Shown: in pieces, positions 34,018 through 42,133 of the stretch
Position numbering within the stretch: position 1 is the first letter of the stretch
Layout of the letters: each line of letters starts with the position of its first letter
Origin: Secundilactobacillus angelensis
GTDB lineage: Bacteria > Bacillota > Bacilli > Lactobacillales > Lactobacillaceae
NCBI RefSeq assembly: GCF_012641075.1
Contig: NZ_JAAXLJ010000001.1
Span: forward strand, 62,001-126,000
Direction: 5' to 3'
DNA: 64,000 bases
The notes under the pieces: generated by a model
What the model saw: the letters and a program-made list of their open reading frames with translations, nothing else
What the model was told of the DNA's origin: nothing
The model's database searches: none
Made by a program: the position numbers and the translations under genes

Positions 34018-35463
34018 ATGGATGAGTCAACTGCGAAGAAATCATCGGGGAACACCGGCAAAGAAACCGGTTTGATGAATGATTCTTCTAAGCGAATTCC
34101 AACCCGCGAAAAGGTTGCTTATGGTTTTGGAGATTTTGGTAATGGGTTCATGTTTGATTTAGGGCAAGCCTATTTAACCAAGTTCTGGATTGATGGCGTT
34201 GGTATTGGTGCTGGCGTTGTCGCAGGAATCTTTGCATTTACTAAAATTTTCGATGCATTCATGGATCCGATTGCAGGGTCATTTATTGATAATCGAAGAA
34301 ATATCAGTTCACGCGGTAAGTTCCGTCCAGTGATGATGATTTCAGCTATTATCCTAGGGATTATGACGGTTGTTACGTTTACCATGCCGATGGGATTGTC
34401 GATGACCCAAAAGATCATTTATGCTTATGCTGCTTATATGATTTGGGGAGTTGCTTATTCATTCACCAACGATCCATATGGGTCACTTGCTTCTGTGATG
34501 TCACGTAATTCTCAGGATAGAAGTTTCATGGCAACCACGCGTCAAGTTGGGTCAGTCAGTGCTCAGTTTATCGCCGGTGTTGCTTTTATCCCATTGATGG
34601 GCCTGTTCAGTGATGGTCACGAGACCCACGGGTACTTTATTGCAGCTGCAATCTTTGCTGTTATCGGTGTTTTGATGTTTGCCGTTTGTTACTTTGGGAC
34701 ACGTGAAAATGTCAAGGTTAACCGCAAGAGTGAAACCAAAGAAGGCTTCAAGGATTATCTACGAGTTGTCTTCCACAATGGCCCTCTAGGCGCTTTGATT
34801 TTGATGACGTTGTTTACCATTTCAGCAATGAACACTAACAACCAAATGATGGTGTTCTACGCACAATATAATCTAGGTAACATTGGCCTACAACCTGTGA
34901 TCAACGCGATTATGATGGGGACTTCAATCATTGGGGTCTTCATGATCCCAACCTTGACCAAGCACTTTGGTCAAAAGAAAACGGCACTTGTTAGTTTCGC
35001 GATTGGTGCCGTTGCCAACATTGCTAACTACTTTCTGCCAACGAATATCATCACGTTTATCGTCCTTGTGTCGATTGGCTACATTGCTTTAGCAATTCCT
35101 AATGGGATTACTTGGGCCATGGTTTCCAACGCCATTGATTATGGCGAATGGCACACTGGTATTCGTAAGGAAGCAATTACTTACGCAGCGTTTAACTTCT
35201 CTCGTAAGATTGCCCAATCACTTGCTGCTTTAGTCAGTGCGGGTGTTCTTGCTTTGACTGGTTACGTTGCTAACGCACATCAAACACCAGGTGCATTGAA
35301 CGGTATTAAAGCCGCTATGACACTTTATCCAGGGGTTTGCTTAGTTCTTGCAGCAATCATCTTCGGCTTGTTCTACAAACTGGATGATGACAATTTCGCC
35401 AAGATTGCCGATGATCTTGATCATGGTAAGTGGGAAAACGGTACGATTGGTGAAACTAAATAA
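34018..35463 (+). CDS. GPH family symporter, probable uronide/uronate importer 1
   Basis: 481 residues, 12 predicted helices. YGFGDFGNGFMFDLGQAYLTKFWIDGVG and DAFMDPIAGSFIDNRR are typical of the glycoside-pentoside-hexuronide:cation symporter family. It heads an operon with uxaE and uxaC, so hexuronate or a small uronide is the likely substrate. ATG 34018 with AGGAGG 8 nt upstream. The N-terminal 25 residues are polar and cytoplasmic. Strong cre and a GGTATA-type dyad upstream. Confidence 0.9.
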   Translation: MDESTAKKSSGNTGKETGLMNDSSKRIPTREKVAYGFGDFGNGFMFDLGQAYLTKFWIDGVGIGAGVVAGIFAFTKIFDAFMDPIAGSFIDNRRNISSRGKFRPVMMISAIILGIMTVVTFTMPMGLSMTQKIIYAYAAYMIWGVAYSFTNDPYGSLASVMSRNSQDRSFMATTRQVGSVSAQFIAGVAFIPLMGLFSDGHETHGYFIAAAIFAVIGVLMFAVCYFGTRENVKVNRKSETKEGFKDYLRVVFHNGPLGALILMTLFTISAMNTNNQMMVFYAQYNLGNIGLQPVINAIMMGTSIIGVFMIPTLTKHFGQKKTALVSFAIGAVANIANYFLPTNIITFIVLVSIGYIALAIPNGITWAMVSNAIDYGEWHTGIRKEAITYAAFNFSRKIAQSLAALVSAGVLALTGYVANAHQTPGALNGIKAAMTLYPGVCLVLAAIIFGLFYKLDDDNFAKIADDLDHGKWENGTIGETK

Positions 35464-35501
35464 TTTGTTTTTGAACATATAAAAATTTGGAGGTTTATAC
35501 G

Positions 35502-37097
35502 ATGGATTTAAATAAGTTGTTACAAGATGTTCATGAGATTTATGACAAGAATGGCGATTATAAAGATTTGAGCGACAAGGCCGTATACGCACCTTCAATT
35601 CAAGTTGATCGTCGTAACGTTTACTTTATTTTGCACAATACGAATGAAAAAGGCTACATCGAAAAGTGCCTAGTTGTATACGAAAATCGTTTAACTGCTG
35701 GTGATTTTGAAGCTGTCGAAAGCTTAGACGACAAAGATTCTGTTCTGTTAGTTGGGGAACTGAACGAACACAATAACGTTGCTTTAGCCAAGAGATTTCA
35801 ATGGATGCGTCCAGTTTCTCGTCGTAACTACAAGTACACCTTTGGTTTAGGCGATCGTCTTGGAAATGCTTCTAACGCACATCTACGTTTGTTCAAGGGC
35901 CGCGGCATCATGCCAGTTTTGGCTCAACAATCTATTCGTGAATTAACTCTGATGCACCGTACAAACACGGATGTTTTCCAATCAGCATCTTGGGCTGTAT
36001 TCGAAGAAGGCTTCACTTATGGCTGGGGCGCTGATGGTGACCACGTTAAAACACCATACGAAGTTGACTATGCCGTTAAGATTGGCTGCTCAATGATCAC
36101 TTTGGACTGCACGGAAGAAATTCATAACGATGTTGTTAACTTGGACGAAGCTGCATTGGACAAGCGCTTTAACGCTTTGGATCCAGACCAGATCAAGTAC
36201 TTCAATGATACTTATCTCAACAAAGACTTTGAAGTTGCTGATGGTGTAAAGGTTCACTTTACTAAGAAAGACGTTGAAGAATCAGTATTGACTTTCTATG
36301 ACGCTATCTTGTTTGCCATTGGTATTCACGACAAATTCGTTGTGCCATATAACTTGGACTTTGAAATCTCAATGGATGAAACACCATATCAAACAACGCC
36401 AGAAAACCACTTCTTCTTTGCAAATGAGTTACACCGTAAGGGTATTACACCAGTTACGATGGCACCACGTTTCTACGGCGAATTCCAGAAAGCCATTGAT
36501 TACATCGGTGACACTGATCGCTTCGAACGTGAGTATGTTGTTCACGAATCAATTGCTGAACACTTTGGCTACAAGTTGAGTATCCACTCAGGTTCAGATA
36601 AGCTCTCAGTTTACGAAATCATTGGTCGCTTGTCTAAACAGCATGGCTGGCACGTTAAGACTGCCGGTACTAACTGGTTGGAAGCTCTCCGTGTCATTGC
36701 ACACAAGGATCCTAAATTCATGCTTGAACTCTACAAGTTCTCTTATGAAAATCTTGATGATGTTAAAGCATTCTATGTCTTTAACGCTCAAACCGATGGT
36801 ACTGCACCAAAGCCAGCAGATATGAACGAAAGCAACGTTATGGATCTCTTGGACAACGATGATGCCCGTCAGGTATTGCACACAATGTATGGTTCTATCA
36901 TGAACTTGAAGAAGAACTACCACTATGTTTACCGTGATAAGCTTTGGGACATCTTGTTGAAGAACCAAGCACTGTACGATAAGTATCTGAACATTCACAT
37001 TGCTGAACATTTGGACTTATTACAAGGTGTTGTTAAGACTAAGGCTGAAGCACGTGAAAAGAACGAGCCTAAGACTGACATCTCAAAGAACTATTAA
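35502..37097 (+). CDS. uxaE: Tagaturonate epimerase (UxaE family)
   Basis: Converts D-tagaturonate to D-fructuronate, which lets galacturonate enter the glucuronate branch without UxaA/UxaB. 531 residues, with FGLGDRLGNASNAHLRLFKG, YGWGADGDHVKTPYEVD and FAIGIHDKFVVPYNLDFEISMDETPYQTTPE, features I associate with the UxaE family. ATG 35502 with GGAGG; an in-frame upstream start at 35487 precedes that site. It lies between the transporter and uxaC, and no altronate pathway gene is nearby, which supports the assignment. Confidence 0.88.
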   Translation: MDLNKLLQDVHEIYDKNGDYKDLSDKAVYAPSIQVDRRNVYFILHNTNEKGYIEKCLVVYENRLTAGDFEAVESLDDKDSVLLVGELNEHNNVALAKRFQWMRPVSRRNYKYTFGLGDRLGNASNAHLRLFKGRGIMPVLAQQSIRELTLMHRTNTDVFQSASWAVFEEGFTYGWGADGDHVKTPYEVDYAVKIGCSMITLDCTEEIHNDVVNLDEAALDKRFNALDPDQIKYFNDTYLNKDFEVADGVKVHFTKKDVEESVLTFYDAILFAIGIHDKFVVPYNLDFEISMDETPYQTTPENHFFFANELHRKGITPVTMAPRFYGEFQKAIDYIGDTDRFEREYVVHESIAEHFGYKLSIHSGSDKLSVYEIIGRLSKQHGWHVKTAGTNWLEALRVIAHKDPKFMLELYKFSYENLDDVKAFYVFNAQTDGTAPKPADMNESNVMDLLDNDDARQVLHTMYGSIMNLKKNYHYVYRDKLWDILLKNQALYDKYLNIHIAEHLDLLQGVVKTKAEAREKNEPKTDISKNY

Positions 37098-37117
37098 TGA
37101 CGTGGAGGAACAAGTAA

Positions 37118-38536
37118 ATGGCACTATTAGATGACGATTTCTTACTTGGCAATCAAACAGCTAAGACACTCTTTAACAAATACGCTAAAGATATGCCTAT
37201 CATTGACTTTCATTGCCATTTAAACCCAGAAGAAATTTACGAAAACAAGAATTATCCTAACATCACTCGGATTTGGCTGAACGAAGGCACATATGGTGAC
37301 CACTACAAGTGGCGTCTAATGCGTGCCAACGGTGTGCCAGAAGAACTGATTACCGGTGATGGGGATGAATATCAGAAGTTCCTGGCATGGGCAGATACCA
37401 TTGAGAAGTCATATGGTAACCCACTATACGAATGGACTCACCTCGAATTGAAGCGGTTCTTCCACATTGACGATGTGTTTACTCGAAAGAGCGCACCTGC
37501 TATTTGGAAGAAAGCCAATGAATTACTTCAAACGGATGCCTTCAAGCCCCGTAATCTGATTAAGAATATGAACGTCAAAGTTGTCTGCACCACTGATGAC
37601 CCAGCTTCTGACTTACATTATCATAAATTGTTGAAGAAGGATGAAGCTGAAAACGGCTTCAAGACTTTACCAGCAATGCGTCCTGATAAATTGATTCAGA
37701 TTGAAAGTGATGGTTTTGGTGACTATCTGAAGCAGTTGTCTGACGTTTCAGGTGTCAAAATCAGTTCATTTAAAGATATTATTACTGCTCTTGATCAACG
37801 ATTTGAATTCTTTAACGAAATGGGCGGTCGTTTATCAGACCATTCATTGTTAACCTATCATTTTGCTGAAGCTACGGATGCTGAACTTGACGCCATCGTT
37901 AACAAGGCGGTTGCTAATCAAGAATTAACACCTAAAGAGCACGATCAGTATTTGACCATATTGTTAGAGAACTTGATGCACCTTAACACCAAGTACAACT
38001 GGACGATGCAATTCCACGTTAACTCAATTCGTGATTTGAACCATCCAATGTTTGATCAATTAGGCCCTGATACCGGCTACGATGCAGTTGGGACACAACC
38101 AGATATCGTGGCACACTTGCAACAACTGTACACGAAGATGCGGGATACCAATGATATTCCAAAGACCATCTTTTATTCATTGAATCCAAATGATTGGATG
38201 CAATTAGCCACTTTGATGGGTGCCTTCCAAGAAGGCGGCAAGCAACGCCTTCAATTGGGTGCCGGCTGGTGGTTCAACGATACAGCGGAAGGGATGAATG
38301 AGCAGTTAAGAATCTTTGCTCAAGAAAGTCTCTTACCTAACTTTGTTGGGATGCTAACTGATTCACGGAGCTTCCTCTCCTATCCAAGACACGAATACTT
38401 CCGTCGGGTATTGTGTAACTTCTATGGGAACTTAGTAGAGCAAGGCCGTGTACCAGATGACGAAGAATCATTGGGTAAGATTATTCAAGATATTTCTTAC
38501 AATAACGCTTATCATTACTTTGGTTTCTTCGATTAA
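37118..38536 (+). CDS. uxaC: Glucuronate isomerase, copy 1
   Basis: Isomerises D-glucuronate to D-fructuronate and D-galacturonate to D-tagaturonate. 472 residues with [28 protein letters not shown] (metal HxH in FHCHL), [15 protein letters not shown] and the C-terminal [30 protein letters not shown] with GGAGG upstream, 21 bp after uxaE. A second, clearly related copy lies at 44648. In this operon with UxaE it probably serves galacturonate. Terminator follows at 38595. Confidence 0.96.
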   Translation: MALLDDDFLLGNQTAKTLFNKYAKDMPIIDFHCHLNPEEIYENKNYPNITRIWLNEGTYGDHYKWRLMRANGVPEELITGDGDEYQKFLAWADTIEKSYGNPLYEWTHLELKRFFHIDDVFTRKSAPAIWKKANELLQTDAFKPRNLIKNMNVKVVCTTDDPASDLHYHKLLKKDEAENGFKTLPAMRPDKLIQIESDGFGDYLKQLSDVSGVKISSFKDIITALDQRFEFFNEMGGRLSDHSLLTYHFAEATDAELDAIVNKAVANQELTPKEHDQYLTILLENLMHLNTKYNWTMQFHVNSIRDLNHPMFDQLGPDTGYDAVGTQPDIVAHLQQLYTKMRDTNDIPKTIFYSLNPNDWMQLATLMGAFQEGGKQRLQLGAGWWFNDTAEGMNEQLRIFAQESLLPNFVGMLTDSRSFLSYPRHEYFRRVLCNFYGNLVEQGRVPDDEESLGKIIQDISYNNAYHYFGFFD

Positions 38537-38594
38537 CTCAAGTTTTAGCACACTCCAAAAAATATTTTTGCCAGAAATATTTGTCGTGTGAAAA

Positions 38595-38626
38595 TAAGGA
38601 ACTGGGATCATATTCCAGTTCCTTTT
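38595..38626 (+). terminator. Terminator of the transporter-uxaE-uxaC operon
   Basis: AAGGAACTGG / CCAGTTCCTTTT stem with a 9-nt loop. Confidence 0.85.
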
Positions 38627-38771
38627 AGTGTGTGATTAAAGGGTTAATTAATCGTACCAGATTGGGGACCATTGCGGTAAAATAGAAGTAACAGTTTTTG
38701 TTAACCAGCACAGTGTAAATCTAACTTTTTTAAATCAGCCTAAGTAGGGTATAACAGGGAGATGACCAGGC

Positions 38772-39788
38772 TTGGAGAATATCACCATTATGACGATCGC
38801 AAAGATGGCAGGCGTTTCTCATACAACGGTGTCGCGTGCTTTAAACGATAGTCCGCTCGTTAAAGAGAAAACGAAACAGAAAATTCGCCAGATTGCTAAT
38901 GATCTAGGCTATGTTCCTAATCTAAACGCAAAGGGATTAGTAAAAAACCAGTCCTTTTTAATTGGTATCTTCTTTTCGGAAATGAAAACAGGTACGTCAC
39001 CAAGTTTCCTGGTCGATGTTATGAACAAAGCTCGCGACACATTGCCCAAGGGTTACATTATCTCAGTTGACAGTATGGATAATTACAATGAACAATCGTT
39101 ACCCATTAACCGCTACGATGGCGTCATTGTCGTGAGTCAGTCAACGGATGATGATGCGTTTATTGAAACTTTGGCTAGTCGGAAGATTCCCTTAGTCGTG
39201 CTGAACCGGAAGTTAGAGCGAGATGATATTGTCAATTACGCTACAGATGATTATTTAGGGGCACAAATGCTGCTTCGATACGCTGTACGGATGGGTCATC
39301 GACACTTTGGTATCATTGAAGGCCAGTCTAGGTTTATGTCCACGGTTGAAAGACGCCGTGCTTTTGATGATGTCATGAGTGAAAACCATTTAGCGGTTTC
39401 GAATGATCATATTAAGAGCGGTAACTATTTGCCTGAGAGTGGTTATTTAGAAATGAAAGAAATGCTAACGGTTTCCCAGGCGCCGACCTGCGTTTTTGTG
39501 ACTAATGATGATATGGCAATTGGTGCTATTCGGGCTTGTAATGATCTTGGATACGGGGTACCAGAAGACATTTCAATCCTTGGTTTTGATGATATGGATT
39601 ACACTAAATACTTAGTGCCAAGGTTAACAACCGTTAGAAAGCCCACGCCATCACTGGTTGAGGCGGGGGTGTCGGCCTTAACTAATTTATTAGAGGGACT
39701 TTCAATTGAGACGCCAAAGTGTGTATTTCCCCCTGCACTAGTGGTTCGTGCCTCCGTACAAGACTTGCGCAATGAAACACAATCATAA
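38772..39788 (+). CDS. LacI family transcriptional regulator
   Basis: 338 residues. HTH at residues 5-25 (TIMTIAKMAGVSHTTVSRALN) and hinge helix, then a periplasmic-binding-protein-like effector domain with RYDGVIVVSQS, FVTNDDMAIGAIRACNDLGY and ISILGFDDMDYTKYLVPRLTTV. TTG start at 38772 gives the usual five residues before the first helix; ATG 38790 would cut into it. Monocistronic. It probably responds to a uronate or uronate-containing sugar and may use the GTGCACAAA repeats near 33733-33930, but no operator can be assigned. Confidence 0.92.
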   Translation: MENITIMTIAKMAGVSHTTVSRALNDSPLVKEKTKQKIRQIANDLGYVPNLNAKGLVKNQSFLIGIFFSEMKTGTSPSFLVDVMNKARDTLPKGYIISVDSMDNYNEQSLPINRYDGVIVVSQSTDDDAFIETLASRKIPLVVLNRKLERDDIVNYATDDYLGAQMLLRYAVRMGHRHFGIIEGQSRFMSTVERRRAFDDVMSENHLAVSNDHIKSGNYLPESGYLEMKEMLTVSQAPTCVFVTNDDMAIGAIRACNDLGYGVPEDISILGFDDMDYTKYLVPRLTTVRKPTPSLVEAGVSALTNLLEGLSIETPKCVFPPALVVRASVQDLRNETQS

Positions 39789-39797
39789 CTTATTTCA

Positions 39798-39857
39798 AGA
39801 AAACGTTTTAATTATGAAAAAGCATTGCATTATTTTCATGACGTGCTAGTATATGAG
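39798..39857 (+). promoter_or_regulatory. Promoter of the 73-residue peptide gene with cre-like and operator motifs
   Basis: AGAAAACGTTTTAA (39798-39811) is cre-like (12 of 14). TTGCAT (39825) and extended -10 TGCTAGTAT (39844-39852). CTAGTATATGAG (39846-39857) matches the motif CTRGTATATCAG found at the other uronate promoters. Confidence 0.55.
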
Positions 39858-39897
39858 TTGTCGAAAAGAGAAAACAACCATATAGGAGGCATTTGCC

Positions 39898-40119
39898 ATG
39901 ATCAACTCATACTCAAACGTTAAAGAAAATAACCATTCAGTTGTTGAAGAATCAGTCGTACGTCCAGCCAAAACAAGTCATCTTGTTCGTAACCTGAATG
40001 TTGCTTTAATCAGCATCATTGTACTAGGTAGCTTAATTCTGGGTGGTATGTCTGCTGCGAACGATGGCAGTGCTTTGGCACACGCCTTCGTTGCAACTAC
40101 TACTGCAACAACTAAGTAA
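39898..40119 (+). CDS. 73-residue single-span membrane protein or secreted peptide precursor
   Basis: N-terminal polar part of about 32 residues, one hydrophobic segment (about 33-53, NVALISIIVLGSLILGGMSA), then a short C-terminus, SALAHAFVATTTATTK. The ALA-H bond after the helix could be a signal peptidase site, which would release an 11-12 residue threonine-rich peptide; otherwise it is a bitopic membrane protein. ATG with AGGAGG 7 nt upstream. It has its own promoter and terminator and sits between the LacI gene and a transporter. No family recognised. Confidence 0.75.
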   Translation: MINSYSNVKENNHSVVEESVVRPAKTSHLVRNLNVALISIIVLGSLILGGMSAANDGSALAHAFVATTTATTK

Positions 40120-40137
40120 TCACTAAATTAGATGATA

Positions 40138-40179
40138 TAAAAAGAATGCCTTCCGAGAAATCGGAAGGCATTCTTTTTA
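40138..40179. terminator. Bidirectional terminator
   Basis: AAAAAGAATGCCTTCCGA / TCGGAAGGCATTCTTTTT stem between the peptide gene and the convergent transporter. Confidence 0.93.
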
Positions 40180-40219
40180 TATGAAAATTCATGAAAACAA
40201 CTCATGGAATTTTGAAGTT

Positions 40220-41656
40220 TTAGTTTTGTGGAGCAGCCTCTTCTTTTTCTTCTTCAGTGTTTTCAGCATGAATCTTAGCTAAGGTTGCAGCGTTTTGCTT
40301 AACCCGCTTCTTGTTCAAAGGATAGAAGATGATTAAGAGCAGTGCCGCTACCAACAGACAAACAGTTGGAATACCAGTTGCTAAGTGATAAATCTTATCA
40401 ATAACAGCCGTGGTTTGAGTCACACCACCAGCAGTAGATGATTGGTACCCAATGAAGGTTAACATGAAACCACCAAAGCCACCGGCGATAGCTTGAGCAA
40501 CTTTACGGGCGAAGGAGTTCACACCATAAACGACACCATCTTCACGGGTACCCGTTAACACTTCATGGTTATCGATAACATCGGTGATGAAGGCCCAGAC
40601 CATCAGGTTAAACATACCAGCACCCAATGAACCGAAGAACAACATTACCAAGTAGAAGATAACACTGTGAGTGTGAACCACGAACAAGATGCCATAAACA
40701 GCAGCACCAAAAATCAATGCAACAATGGAACTTTCCTTACGACCAAACTTGTTGGTAATCCAAGTACTGAATGGAGCCAGTAGAATAACAGTCGCAAAGT
40801 TGAAGATCAAGGCAATTGACATCGCAGTCTTATTCTTGAAGTAATCGTTAAACAGGTAAGAAATCATTGTACCTGAAAGGTTTTGGTTAATAACGATCAT
40901 AATATCAACAAGAACTAAGACAACTAATGCTTTGTTTTCGAACAGGCCCTTCACCAAGCGACCCATAGGAACCTTTTCACTCTTTTCAGTACGAACACGT
41001 TCAGTAGTTAAACTTGTGGTTAATTGATAGCAGATCCACGCAAGAACACCACAGGCAACGATAACCCAGAAGAAACGGCTACCAGAAATCTTTTGTGAAG
41101 CGCCAATGTAAATGAACATTGGTAAGATGTAACTTGTGATTGCTGAACCTAAGGCAGAACCAACGGCACGGAATGTAGAGAGCGATGTTTTATCATCTGG
41201 CTTACTACTGATAGCGGATGCCATTGAACCATAAGGGATGTTGACAGATGAGTAGAAAATGCCCCAACCTAAGTAGGTAATGAAGACATAAACTAAACGA
41301 GCTGGCATTGCCCAGTCTTTAACGATCGGTACGAAAGTTAAGATGAAGAAGATTACCAGTGGGTAACGCATCCGGTTCATCCAAGGTTGGAAACGACCAT
41401 TTTTATGAAGTTTACTATTATCAACCAAACGCCCAACAGTAATATCGGCGAATGCATCAATGAAACGAGCTGTTAGGAACAATACCCCAACTTGAGCACC
41501 CGTCAAACCTAAAACGTTGGTGTAAAAAATCATTAAGAACGAGTTGACAACGTTAAACGAGAAATTGTTACCAATATCACCGAACATATACCCGACTTTA
41601 TCTTTAATACCAAACGGGGCAGCAGAAACAGTGATAGTTTTCTGTGTCTTATCCAA
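40220..41656 (-). CDS. GPH family symporter, probable uronide/glycoside importer 2
   Basis: 478 residues, 12 predicted helices. YMFGDIGNNFSFNVVNSFLMIFYTNVLG and DAFADITVGRLVDNSK match the glycoside-pentoside-hexuronide:cation symporters. The C-terminal tail is acidic (HAENTEEEKEEAAP). TTG start at 41656 with GGGAGTG upstream. Divergent from the GH31-uxaC2 operon, so it likely imports the glycoside that operon breaks down. Paralogue of the transporter at 34018 but clearly distinct in sequence. Confidence 0.9.
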   Translation of the reverse strand: MDKTQKTITVSAAPFGIKDKVGYMFGDIGNNFSFNVVNSFLMIFYTNVLGLTGAQVGVLFLTARFIDAFADITVGRLVDNSKLHKNGRFQPWMNRMRYPLVIFFILTFVPIVKDWAMPARLVYVFITYLGWGIFYSSVNIPYGSMASAISSKPDDKTSLSTFRAVGSALGSAITSYILPMFIYIGASQKISGSRFFWVIVACGVLAWICYQLTTSLTTERVRTEKSEKVPMGRLVKGLFENKALVVLVLVDIMIVINQNLSGTMISYLFNDYFKNKTAMSIALIFNFATVILLAPFSTWITNKFGRKESSIVALIFGAAVYGILFVVHTHSVIFYLVMLFFGSLGAGMFNLMVWAFITDVIDNHEVLTGTREDGVVYGVNSFARKVAQAIAGGFGGFMLTFIGYQSSTAGGVTQTTAVIDKIYHLATGIPTVCLLVAALLLIIFYPLNKKRVKQNAATLAKIHAENTEEEKEEAAPQN

Positions 41657-41804
41657 AATATTTCACTCCCAAGTTATAAAATTATGATTGCCAGAAACAA
41701 CAAAGGTTCAATTAAGCGACAAAATAAAAAGAACCCCTAAAAATTATCAGCTATTATATCTAAAACTGAACCCGTCAAATTCAGTCTTAATTTAACCTCC
41801 CAAG

Positions 41805-42047
41805 CTGATATATAAGTTGCCAAAAGAATAACATCAAAAGAGAACGCTTTCAAGAGTTTTTTGTGAAAAAATATATTTCCTATATCAAAAAATAAAAGTT
41901 CAGATATTCTCAATCACATGTGTATTATAAGGCTTTAGCAAACTTTTTGGTTAGATTTTCGTGTTTGAAAAAAGTTTATCTAAATAGTATTGACAGCGCT
42001 TACCAAACGTTTTAAAGTAGTGATGTATTAACAATCTGGTATATTAC
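41805..42047. promoter_or_regulatory. Divergent control region, GPH transporter 2 / GH31 operon
   Basis: For the + operon: TTGACA (41990), 17-bp spacer, TAAAGT (42013); cre TGACAGCGCTTACC (41991-42004) over the -35; CTGGTATATTAC (42036-42047) downstream of the -10. For the transporter: cre TGAAAGCGTTCTCT on the minus strand (41839-41852) and CTTATATATCAG on the minus strand (41805-41816). No gene is seen in 41657-42133. Confidence 0.6.
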
Positions 42048-42133
42048 TTGATTTGGCAAATCAATTGTATATCAGCGGCTCCTTGTTAATTTTTCAACAA
42101 GAGAAAAAATTTCATCACCGATGGAGGTGTGCT

